This document shows, in pieces, positions 12,115 to 22,877 of a DNA stretch of 64,000 nt. Under the pieces are notes generated by a model. The model worked only from the letters and a program-made list of their open reading frames with translations, was not told the origin of the DNA and searched no databases. Numbering within the stretch: the stretch's first letter is position 1; each line of letters opens with the position of its first letter. The stretch is from the NCBI RefSeq assembly GCF_001625215.2, contig NC_030386.2:19438545-19502544 (forward strand), written 5' to 3'. This DNA is from Daucus carota subsp. sativus. Its lineage: Eukaryota; Streptophyta; Magnoliopsida; Apiales; Apiaceae. The position numbers and the translations under genes were made by a program.

Positions 12115-12548
12115 TTATGATCATTTAATATAATTAATTTGTCAACATTCATTATGTGATTTTGTGGAAATGGACATCTAATTTGAAACGGAGGGAGTAT
12201 TAAAAATAAATGGATCCTACCACTCTATCTATTTTTTTTGCTAAATCACTATATCTATTTTTCATCTAACGTTACTCATTTTTTACACTTTTTTCATCTA
12301 ACTTTACTATATTTTATACTTTTTCTCGGCATCTGTGTGCACAACCAATATATATAATTGGGGGACGGAGGGAGTAAATGTATGTGTATAGGTTTCAATC
12401 GTAGTTCACAAGGCCGAATTAAACAAAAAGATTATTATATGATCTTAAATGGCGATTTATTAGCAGATACAATTAAAATTGGCAAACGATGTTTAGGATA
12501 CGGATACAATTATATCCGAATCCGAATCAGGGAACTCAAAACTAAACT

Positions 12549-12690
12549 GTATCCGAATGCGGAACTACCTAAAAAAATTCGATACCTAGTTCGACGGATA
12601 TTATCCGAATACAAATAAATGTATCCGAATGCGAAACTACCTAAAAAAATTCGATACCTAGTTCGACGGATATTATCCGAATACGAATAA
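12549..12690 (+). repeat. 71-bp tandem duplication
   Basis: A 71-bp unit starting TGTATCCGAATGCG is repeated at 12549-12619 and 12620-12690 with two or three mismatches. It sits in a stretch rich in ATCCGAAT words (12495-12710). The two open frames crossing it on either strand are by-products of the repeat. Confidence 0.9.
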
Positions 12691-12938
12691 ATATTCGAAT
12701 CCAAACCTATTTTTTAGAGCATCCGCCAACAGCAGCTCTAATTGTTTTCTTTGCTCCAACTGACGTACTCCATTGATCATGTTCCGTTATTACAACTAAG
12801 ATCTGTGTAGAGCTCCATGGTCAATACACAGCTTGTACTATATCTTTTTGGCGCAAGATTTAGCAACAACCTATTTTTGTTATACAACCAAAATCGAATT
12901 TTATTGGCTTGCTTTATAAACAAGAAGATTCTAAAATC

Positions 12939-14337
12939 GAATTAATTATTAAATTCATCACTGAAGTTGACAAAATATATCAACTTCATCATTGATCTTC
13001 ACGGGACCTCAAGTGGCTCATCAAACTCGTTTACTAGTATCAAAATTATCACTGCCGTTAATTTTTAAATTAAAACTAACGGAAGTATGGACGGAATGAC
13101 AGATGGGCTGTTGACATGGCAAACTAATAAATCTTTTAATTAGATTAATTTTAACATATAATTATCTAAATAAATGCATGGAACTAACTTTTTACATATA
13201 TTTATTTTCATGTCTTTGTTTGGTACAAGAAACTCCAAAAAAAATAGAAGTGTTAAAAATCGAAAAGAAATTTTTTCAGTTTTGTCTCTAGAGTTTTCTT
13301 AAAATTAAAAAAGAGTTGGTGATATAAAAAATTTTTGATTTTTTTTCCAACTAAACATAGTCTAAGAGGGGTGTATTGGATTGAGATTTTAAATCATTTT
13401 TTTGCATTCATGAAATCCGAGGGTATTCGATTGGGATTGTTTGAAATCCATTAAAATCTTGAGGTATTCAATTGGGATTTTAAACTATGCTACAAAATCT
13501 AGTGGTATTCAATTGGGATTTTAAATTATGCTTTAAAATCCGATGGTATTCAATTGGGATTGTTTAAAATCCATTAAAATCTGATGGTATTCAAATGCTG
13601 ATGGCTTTTTTTTCATTTCATAAAATGATGGATTTTGTGGCATTCTTCAGTGTATTTTAAGTTTTTTGAAATCCCACCAAATTCAATGGGATTTTGAAGC
13701 ATTGTACCTAAATCCTATCAACTCTGCGACATTTCATCAAGAATCCGCAAAAAATCAAAATCCCATACAATCCATTAAAATCCATAGACTAAAAACAATG
13801 CATTAAAATCCCAATCGAATACACCCCGTAATTTTTATTTCAAGTGGACTACTGTAATATCTTACTAGTTTGAAGTGATTGGGATTGTAAAAATTAAAAA
13901 TATTTTTTTGCCAACAATAATATTCACATAAATAAAATTTATTAAAATAAAAAACATTTCAATATTATTTAAAAATAATTATATCTAATAAAAAAACATA
14001 AAAGCTAATCTTGGATGTTTTGTTAATTATATCATAAAATTTAGTTCCATGCATTTATTTAGATAATTATATCCTAAAATTAATCTACTTAAAAGATTTC
14101 ATACTATGGAAAAAAGGATAAAACTGTTCATTTATTAGCTTTCCACGTCAACAGCCCATTTGGCATTCCGTCCATACTTCTGTTAGTTTTAATTTAAAAG
14201 CTAAAACACAGTGATGATTTTGATACCAATAAACGAGTTTAATGAACCTAGACTGCGTGCATATTTTTTTTTGAAATAAGACTGCGTGCATATTAATGAT
14301 GAAGTTAATATATTTTGTCGAGTTCGATAATTAACTC
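12939..14337. mobile_element. Mutator-like non-autonomous element, long TIRs
   Basis: The ends GAATTAATTATT and GATAATTAACTC begin inverted arms of about 220 bp. A 10-bp target duplication TTCTAAAATC lies at 12929-12938 and 14338-14347. Termini match the MITE at 9991-10304, so the two belong to one family. No transposase coding. A further element (13368-13827) sits inside. Confidence 0.85.
13368..13827. mobile_element. MITE nested in the Mutator-like element
   Basis: The ends GGGGTGTATTGGATTGAGAT and the complement of ATCCCAATCGAATACACCCC are inverted. The interior repeats the word GGTATTCAATTGGGATTTTA several times on the left and the complementary AAAATCC on the right. 460 bp; superfamily uncertain. 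Confidence 0.75.
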
Positions 14338-14347
14338 TTCTAAAATC

Positions 14348-16397
14348 TAGAGCTATTGTAAGGCTTGGCTCGTGGGATATAATGAGATAGTCGAAGTTGG
14401 TCTAACGACTCTAATCGAGGGTTTTCAATTTTATAACTTTGTTGATTAAATTAAAATATTGTACTTTTTTAAAGATAAATTTAGAATCAAATCTAATAAG
14501 ACATGTACATGTTTAGTTTATTTTATAATATAATAATTATTATAAATATATTTTAAACCATATAAAATATTATATTATAATCATTTTTCGGATTTAGATA
14601 TTTGCAGATTCGGATCCATATCTGGAACACTCAGATTTAGTTGATATTCGGCACGTGTCGGAAATAGATAATACCTTTTTTTCGAATACGATCACAGATA
14701 TTTCGAACGAATATTGGTTTTTCTCAATTATTTGACTACAATATAGATACAATGAGAAAGATGAAAAAAAAAGAATATAGATAATATCGTCGTATTAAAT
14801 TATTAATTTAAGAGCCAATATATTTTAAAAATAATATTAATAGAAGTACAAGGAACATGAGATTGAATATCAAAAACTTACACTTAAATAACATGATATT
14901 TGCAATTATGTCGGTTTAAAATATTTATTGATAATTATGATATAAATTTAATTTTTTTTAATTTTTGATTATTTTATAAACACGTGTTGGGAAATAGTAA
15001 AATAATTATTATCATAAATCAAAATATAAATAAAGTCAATAATATTATATAAACTAAATTAAATTCTACATTCTTTTACGGAAAATTAAATTATATATGA
15101 CTAATTAAAATTCATATACGGTAAAATCTCTATAAATTAATATTTTTGAGCTCAGATTTTTTTTATCTTAACAAAATTATTTTTGAGAAAAAATCTTAAC
15201 AAAATTATTAGTTTATCGATTAATGAATATTTCTTTATTTCATTAATAAATTGAAATATTATTAATTTGCATAATATTTCATGCCAAATCTAATTATATA
15301 TTAATAATTCAACATACATACTACAGTAGTTAATCAAATATCGATTGTCAAATTATAAATTTTATGTACCAACAAATATTTACCTAGTTTTCTTCAAAAA
15401 AAATAAAATATTTACCTAGTTGCTTTATAAAAAAACCAAACTTAGTGATCGCGTAACATGCATGTATATGTAATAACATTCGTATATTCATTAGGGATTA
15501 GGGATGAATATGTATATGATTCTTTGAAGCTAAGAACCTCAAACATCTTAGAATTGTTTTAGAAAAACTATCCACAAAATATATTGATAATATGAGTTAT
15601 ATATAAAAGGATTAACTATCAATTTGATCACTTGTTTTGTTAGAATATATTAAAAGAATCATTTATGAATTTTTGATCTTATTTTGCTGATTGTTTCAAG
15701 TTAAGTCACATTCCAATAAACTTTTGTGAATATGTTAAGATAAATTTTTGTTAAATTATATGACATGAATTTGATTGAAACTTGACATGAATATTCGATT
15801 GGACGTGATAACTTGTACACAATGCAATGTGATGATGAATAATAAACATTAGATCGGAAAATTTTACAAATTAATGTTAAACTCAATTGAAAAGGTAAGA
15901 CGAGTATATATTTAATTCAAAGATGTAAGTTGTAAGAAAGATACACATACGTTTATTCAGAAAAATTTCCAATAATCACTCTTTTTATTTATACAAATTT
16001 TGAAATCAATAGAATGTAATGTTATTTTGAATTTATTGATGCAAAGAAAACCAAAGATATGTCGTTGAATATTGACGTATTCAAAAAAAATATATATAAT
16101 ATTTAACCTTAAAAAATTATATATTTAATGAATTATTATTTTATATTTTTTAACAGGTCTATAAATACTTTTCAAAAATCTATAATATCACAGACTTAAT
16201 GTTGTCAATTTATCTTTATTTTTGAGTAAAATTATTAATTTATCTTATTCATCAAAGTTTAAAATCGTAAAAAATTGGTTTTTTTAATCGAATATTCATT
16301 TTTCCATCTTAATTTAAGCGAACATGCGAGTGATGGAAAGAACGGAATATCTGATTTTCCACACTTCATGCAATGCAGCATTCGAAGTCATACTTGA
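14348..16397. other. AT-rich intergenic DNA
   Basis: No gene, RNA gene or bounded element is supported. The sequence is very AT-rich. Around 14585-14715 it shows ATTCGGAT/ATATTTCG words like those near 12500, perhaps a diverged relative of that repeat. Confidence 0.5.
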
Positions 16398-16499
16398 ATG
16401 CAATTACACCGAACAAATAAGGGTAGTATGGTAAGTGAACTCACTTTTGAAGATCATACACAGACAGCTATATATATCATATTGATGGAATGTAAGCAC

Positions 16500-18071
16500 A
16501 TTGAACATTCAAATACTCAGCTTCTTACTCTCTCAATCAACAATCACTCGCTCAATCAACATTCAAACTCTCAGAGTTCTCACTCCTCTGCGTCGCTCCA
16601 GTCGGTTCTCTCTCATCAATTACTTTTCTCGCCGTTCCCGCCTTTTTTACGACATTTTTTGTTTTGTAGCTTAATGTGAAATTTAAGTCTAATCGTACGT
16701 ATAGCTTTGCTTGTATGAATAAATTAAGTTGCGTTTGTAGTTATTATACGTGTAGATATGCTCCGAGTTATGTGTTTTGTGTTTTACAAGTGTATATATC
16801 CAGTTTTGGTAAAATTCTGGTTAGATTTGATGATTTTTTATGCAAGCAGAGGAGCTAAATGTGTTTGCTAATTGATTTTTGGTTTAAGTTTCACATTAAT
16901 TAAGTGATTTAAGTTCGTTTTTGTTTTACTGCCTCGAGGTGGTGATAGTGATGTTCGTATTTGTTTTTCGGATTTTTTCTACCAGCTGAACGTTACAACC
17001 GGATGTTTGTGATTATATGCATAGATTTGGTTGTATGAGTGATGATTTTTGGATAGGCTAGTGAACAGATTTCATACGAGCTATATATGTTATGTTTTAT
17101 AGGTGTGGTGATATACTTTTGTTGAATAATTCTGGTCAGGTATGGTGATAGTTGATTCAAGCAGAGCTGAAATTTTGTTGTATGCTGACATATTTGAATC
17201 CATGTTTCTTAAGGCGATTGTTAGGTTTTCGTTTTGATTGTCCTATTTGTTTTCTCTTTCTCTTTTTTTTTTCTTCCAGGCCGACCGCGTAACCGGATCT
17301 TTGTAGTTATATATATATATAGAATTGGTTGTATTAGTTAGATACTTTGATAAGTTGTGCTGTTTTGGATGAACAGGTGAGGAGATCTTAATTTGTTGGA
17401 TTTTTGGTTAAGTCATTCTTTTTAAGTTAGTGTTTGTAATGGTATGTATAAATTTAGTTATATGAGTAATATAAGCTGCAGGTTTTTATCAAGTTTTAAA
17501 AATTCAACCAGAGGAGCTTAAATTCATAAGTTAGTGTACAGGAGTAGAGATTTGAGTTTGTGGAACTGTTTAGGTGTTTATGGTTTTGTCATTTATATAA
17601 TTGAATGTTATCTCCATCTGTAAGTCAAGTAACTTTTGTATTCTAAATTTCTAGGTGAAGTTATCTATATTTGTTGAAGTCTATATATTATGTTTAACAA
17701 CTTTGATGCTCTTTTGAATTGCTTCTGGAAATCTATTAAGAAAACTCAATTTTTTTTGCATTATTATATTCATATTTTGTAGGAGATAGTTACACCACCG
17801 TGATTGTTTGTTAATTATTTTTTCCTGTTTTGAGTTCTATGCATAGTACTTGAATTTTGGGCTTGAGTGAATTTTGTAACTTGATTTACACATATGTATT
17901 GCTTGATTGTAAGACTTGAGTCAGTTGAGTCATCGAATGTTTGTAAATATATGTGTAGATTTTGTTTTATGACTTGTGTTTTACTGGATTTATAGGTGAA
18001 GAGATCTGGATTCGTTGGACTGCTGATTTGGTTTAGTGTTTTAGTGCCTTCCTGGATTGTTTGAGTTAAAA
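16500..18071 (+). promoter_or_regulatory. Leader and probable 5'-UTR intron of VAP-BTB gene
   Basis: At 16515-16650 there is a CT-rich leader-like stretch (repeated CTCAATCAACA, CTCTCAGAG, CTCTCTCATC). It is followed by 1.4 kb rich in T and TG with internal resemblance (for example AACCGGATGTTTG near 16996 and AACCGGATCTTTG near 17290). This is what a first non-coding exon plus a long leader intron of a plant gene would look like. Candidate acceptors precede 17996 and 18072. The transcription start is not known. Confidence 0.4.
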
Positions 18072-21000
18072 ATGAGTACCGAACTCCTGGAAATTCAGCC
18101 ACAGGAAATCAGATTTATTAGTAAGTTGACATATTTATAATTTGTTACTGTAATTATACTTAGCAATGAGTATTTAACTTATAGTTGATTCAAGTATGTA
18201 ATAGTAAGTTACATAAAGAGTTGTTCTGCTTCCATAGTTAAAAGTTGTTAAGCTCTTGACCTGTTGTTTATTTGATGATGTGTTTACCACGTATGTTCCA
18301 CTTGAGGTCTGGTGAGGGTGATAGATGTGCAGGCGTGCAGCCCTTTCCCCAGTTGAGATTTTGTTTATGTGAATGCATCTAGGCTCTAGCTTGTGGAACA
18401 TATATTGGGAAAGTTACAAACTACGTCGAAATATATGAGATTATTTTTTACAAAAATGAATTTAAAATTTGTTTTTTAAGAGGTTTATTGTTATATTTCC
18501 CCTTTATCATATTGGTAAAGATATTGAAGCAAACATTATCTCTCAAGTTGTGGTGCCTTTTTAGAGTAATTTGTTTCTTATCTTGCTGATTCTGCGCGGG
18601 CTTTATGAGAAGCTAACATTTATTTTTTATTTAATATGATTCCCTGTTATTTTGTAGTTGAATCGAAGAAACAATGTTCATGCTCTGTTCGATTAGTCAA
18701 CAAGACCAACCAACATGTTGCCTTTAAGGTTCAAATGAATAGTTGATAACATTGATGTACTTGTGTAACTGTGCATTTATTTCATGGATTTTAGCTCAGT
18801 AAAATAAATCACTGTACTCGCAGGTGATAACAACATCTCCCAGAAAATACCGTGTACGGCCAAACACAGGCGTATTGAATCCAAAAGGGATATGTGACTT
18901 TACAGGTATCTGGTTTCCAATGATGTCTCAAATAACTTATCTTCGTCAATTCTCCCCAATGTATGGACCTTTTGCTTGCTTTGAAGCTGATTTATCTTTC
19001 TAAATAAGAAATCAAAGAAGTAAAAGGTAAAGGCTTGAGTGTGACTATTACTTAAAAAATCCATGCATTGATTTTCTTTTGCTATTGATTTGCTTCAGAG
19101 AATTTGTGTGTACTTGAACGCTGTTGTTCTATTCTTTCCACCTGTTTGAATATAGTTACAATGCAAGCACAACTGGATATTCCTCTTGATTTGATTTGCA
19201 AAGACAAGTTCTTACTTCAATGTGCTATGGTTGTTGCTGGGACGACTGAGGAGGATATTACATCTGTCACAGTACCGTTTAAAGATTTTTTCACTATTGA
19301 CATAGATGAAAAGTATGTTGAGGGGAAGAAGCTTGGAGTGATACTTGTCAGCCCTCCCAATTCTATTACACTTTCTCCAGTCAATGAAAGACTAAATCAG
19401 GTGCAATCTTATGAAGTGTCAATACCAGAAGATCAAAATCCAAATAGCATTGAAAACTTAATTTCTCATCAGACGGTGAGCTGTTCTTTAATAACAACTG
19501 TTCCTGTCTTAAATCAGTGTGAAATCTTGTCACTGATGTTACATTTTGGTTTATAAAGTCCAAGTTCTATATTTGGCTGAGGTTTTTAATATCCTTTATG
19601 AAGGTGTGGGTCATATTCAGTTTCATATTGTTAAGTATATCAAGCGTAGATGCGATTTAGAGAATTTAGGTTGTCTACAAAATGTCAGTTTTCTTTTCCT
19701 GTCACGTATATTTCAAATTCAGAAGTTCATAAAATCTTTCAGGTTACTGAGGATGCGAAAGAAAACAAAAAGGATGTTGCTGAGGACTTAAAGCCAATAA
19801 TTAAAGAAAATACTGAGGAGTCGATGCAAAGCAAAGATGTCGTGCATGAAATGAAGGATGAATTAATTTCTAAAACGAAAAAGGATCTGGAGGAGATCTT
19901 GAAAGATATTAAGGACTCTAAACCATTGAGTGTTGTAGCATCTAAACTAATGGATGGGGATGAGCTGAAGTTAGTGAAGGAAATTGAGGAGGTGAAGTCA
20001 AAAATAATAGGATCTGAATCAAAGTTAAATGAGGTAAGATTTTTACTGTATGTAGTTTCATTTCCACAAAATGTATTACTAAGAGTAACAAGTATATGAC
20101 AGCAAAATGTTTCTGTATGGGACATAGACAAGCCAGGTGAAACAATTTTTGGGTTAGTAGCAGATTATTAATCATCACATTATGTCAGTTATAGGTCTAC
20201 AACTAGATAAAGAGAAATGCTGGACAATATGATGTGAAGTTATTCAACTGTTATGTCACACATTTTGTATTTATACTTTTTTACAGAGTAAAATACTTAT
20301 ATAAGACCTTATTCCCCTATGAAATCAATCCGTCTCCGTATACTTCAGTAATTTTAGTTTTGTTTGAAAGCAATTTCTACATTAAGTGAGAGTTAATATG
20401 TAATAAGCAAAGAGAATTACTCACTTTCAGATAATAGCAAAACTGATTCTATTGTTAATTGCTTCTGGGTGTTCAGCAAAATACAGATATGTTTTTCACT
20501 CCCTAGTTGTGTTAGTAACCAAAATCTGTGGCTTGTCCCAGGCCGAGAGAAAAATTTCAAAGCTGACAGAAGAGAAGAGGCTGAGCACCCAAGACAGGAA
20601 AATTGTACAGGAATTGGTAAGTTGTAAACTGATAATTTTTTTTGACCCCAATCAGTTCTTTTGCATTATTAATCTAAGACTGTTTGTTACGTTCTGCATG
20701 CTTTAAGTGTCCAGTGCTGTCATTGATATGATTGGTAAAGTCTGGTGTGCTTTTGAGGGTTGAATGGGTTGTTAATGATCAAGAAACTGTTTATATATGT
20801 ACGTTCCAAATCGTGCTAGAGTTCCACTATGTATCTCCTCATGTTCACTGACCACTAGCAAACAGATTCCGTATTTATGTTGTTATTTACTCTCTGTCTA
20901 TCCCTAGATATTCAGTAATATTGCATCCTGAAAGTGAATGAGTAAAAATTTTAATGTGCGAAAATTACTGTATCTATGAGTCATTGGCTTATGGGATCAT

Positions 21001-21980
21001 GTCTGAGAGGTTTGTAATATTGTTTATGAAGGTATTTCAGAAAAAGGAAGCATCGACGTCCACCTCTAAGGCAGATGGTGGAGATAATACTAAGCTAACA
21101 AAGTTCAATTCAATGACTCTAATCATTGACTCTGGTTAGTTATATTTAATTTCTCATATATTGTCTTATATTTAAGACTTGCCTTTTATGTTGAATAATC
21201 TGCTCTAATTTGCAGTGTCATGTATCATGCCTAAATTACTATTTGTATTATATCATGCCTAATATACTCTCTTTTTTTGGTCATACTGCCTAATATACTT
21301 TGATTGCATTGGTCATGTACTGTCTAAATTACATATATTTGCCTAATTATCCTTCAGCCAAAGGAGAAGAGATACAGATTGATTCTGATCTTATTGAAGG
21401 AAAAAGTTCTCTTCTTAAAACTGTGAGCCCTCCTCACTTTGCTTGGTATTAGCATCTTAGTATTAGTATCTGTTTTGCATTAAAATTGATTTTTCTCAAC
21501 AGATTTTTGAGTGTGGGAGGGAATCAGGGAAGCCTATAATTTTTGAAATTGATGGAGAGGAAGAGAATCATTTCAAGTCTCTTTTGTACTTCCTCCATAA
21601 AAATAAACTGAAGGAAGAGATAAAAAGAAGTCCTTCTGATATCTATGGTCTTTTGGTTGTTGCAGACAAGTATGGTACTACTTCATGCATCAAAGAGTGT
21701 AGCAGGTCATTGAAAAATTTAGATATGATTGAGGAAGTAGCTTTGTTATACCTTGACCCATGGAGCATCCTCATGATGACTGATGTTCAAAACTATGGAA
21801 TGATAAGATCTGCCAAACAATTCTTCATGAATAAGTTTGGAGACTTTGATAGGTACTGGTCTTATTTAATCTTACTATAATTTACCATTTGATGTTTGTT
21901 AAGCATTTGATAATTTGCATCTTAGGTTTCCAGAGGATCTAAAGACCAAACTAAGTTTACTAGAAAAGTTAGTTTACTAG
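18072..21980 (+). CDS. VAP27-like MSP domain fused to POB1-type BTB domain
   Basis: Exons with canonical sites and matching phase: 18072-18120, 18658-18728, 18824-18905, 19156-19475, 19743-20033, 20542-20616, 21041-21134, 21358-21422, 21503-21852, then 21926-21980 to a stop (about 483 residues). Residues 1-125 are a major-sperm-protein domain of the plant VAP27 type (MSTELLEIQPQEIRF, NKTNQHVAFKV, VRPNTGVLNPKG), which in VAPs binds FFAT motifs at ER contact sites. A charged linker follows, and exon 6 carries the VAP27 coiled-coil signature SKLTEEK. Where VAP27 has its membrane anchor, this gene runs in frame into a BTB fold and start of BACK (LLVVADKYG, CIKECSRSL, VALLYLDPW) most like POB1/LRB adaptors of CUL3 ligases. 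A 17-bp tandem duplication (AGTTTACTAGAAAAGTT, about 21954-21987) causes a stop at 21978-21980; the next exon (22089) matches the frame before the duplication. The basic FFAT-pocket segment reads KVITT, where typical VAP27s have KVKTT. A fusion gene is inferred from splice phase; it is likely decaying. Confidence 0.75.
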
Positions 21981-22275
21981 AAAAGTTTTTGGTCGATAAG
22001 TTCTCTGAAATTCAGAGGTATAGTATCCTCGTTAACCAGCCTTCATTTGTTAATCTTTATATTATTAAAAGTGTCTTTTTCTTTTCAGTGCCCCTGAGAA
22101 GTTTGATCTCTACATGGTTGAGGCTGTGCTTGAAAGTAGTGCTTTACAAATCGATTCAGAAGATGACATCTATGACCTCGTCGTCAAATGGTCAGAAGTT
22201 CAATATCCATATGAGCGACAGCGAATACAATTCCTAAGTGAAAGGATTCATTCACTTGTGAGATTCGTGTTCATG
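21981..22275 (+). pseudogene. Disabled BACK-domain end of VAP-BTB gene
   Basis: After the frameshift, a further exon from 22089 (acceptor TTTTCAG) encodes FDLYMVEAVLESSALQIDSE, then YDLVVKW and LVRFVFMSRAKLIEA, the typical end of the BACK region in POB1/LRB proteins. Phase fits the frame that existed before the 17-bp duplication. Homology stops near 22275, where minus-strand MULE transposase sequence begins. The C-terminal domain that follows BACK in this family is missing. Confidence 0.75.
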
Positions 22276-22590
22276 AGCAGAGCAAAACTGATTGAAGCAA
22301 AATTTTTTTGGAAGAAGTCCCTAAATCAAACACCTTTCCCATGAAATGTTTTTTAGCATGGTTCATTAAATTATTGGCATATTTGGTGAAAATTTGACCT
22401 TTGAAAACTTGTAATGCAATCTTAAGACGTCGTTGATCAAAGTACTCAACCGTCTTCTGGAATAACACTCATACCAATGAAGCAACCAGGAGCTTCCGGG
22501 CATCGAGAATTGCTTTGTTCCAACTTTCGGCGTGGTTGGTGGTCATGATATCAAATCGATGATGCTCGTCATATACTAAAAGATTTATAT
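22276..22590 (-). pseudogene. MULE transposase fragment
   Basis: Read on the minus strand from about 22590, it gives YDEHHRFDIMTTNHAESWNK followed by AILDARKL, the conserved C-terminal MTTNHAE(S/C)-N block of plant MuDR-type transposases. It goes on through a YF..RR block to a frame ending near 22276, with a stop on the way. It is only a fragment, with no zinc knuckle or termini visible. It lies exactly where the BTB gene's homology is cut. Confidence 0.75.
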
Positions 22591-22877
22591 TTGTATAGTT
22601 GTCAAAACTTCAATAAGTACTTTTTTCTCTTGGAAATCTCAAGTCTGGTGAGGAGTTCGGGGATTGAAATAGGGGTAAGCGGATCTGTAAAATAAATAAA
22701 TGCAACGGTAAAATAATTAATAATTTACGGGAAGATACATGGAAGTTATCTTTAGTACAATATTTTATCTCTCGATTCATTATCTAATTTGTCATTTATT
22801 TAAGATTGGCCTTATATTTTGCATAATATACTTTTATTTCCAATAATTAAAGTATATTTGTCATTTTTCTTAACAGA
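22591..22877. other. Spacer between the two BTB copies
   Basis: AT-rich DNA with no coding. The right part (from about 22790) resembles the intron before exon 9 of the upstream VAP-BTB gene and ends in a usable acceptor CTTAACAG at 22876-22877. Confidence 0.45.

Larger units (their letters stand above)
11284..12197. mobile_element. Second Stowaway MITE of the nest
   Basis: The left end CTCCATATGTTTCAATTTAC and right end GAAACGGAGGGAG are imperfect inverted copies, with a longer match through GACATG/GACATC words. TA flanks lie at 11282-11283 and 12198-12199. It is enlarged by internal insertions (11423-12114 and 11486-11786). Confidence 0.7.
11152..12374. mobile_element. Outer Stowaway MITE, split by later insertions
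   Basis: The right end is GACGGAGGGAG followed by TA (12375-12376). The left end is a decayed CTCCTAGTTCC after TA at 11150-11151, and the next 120 bp contain Stowaway interior words such as CACTACTTTCTTCCACTATC. The two parts are separated by the Stowaway at 11284-12197, so this appears to be the oldest layer of the nest. The left end is uncertain. Confidence 0.45.

Noticed and set aside
12358..12704. Open frames on both strands around the 71-bp repeat
   Set aside because: They exist only because of the tandem repeat and are of low complexity.
19381..20178. Minus-strand frames opposite VAP-BTB exons 4 and 5
   Set aside because: They are opposite-strand shadows; the plus strand has the MSP domain and correct splice sites.
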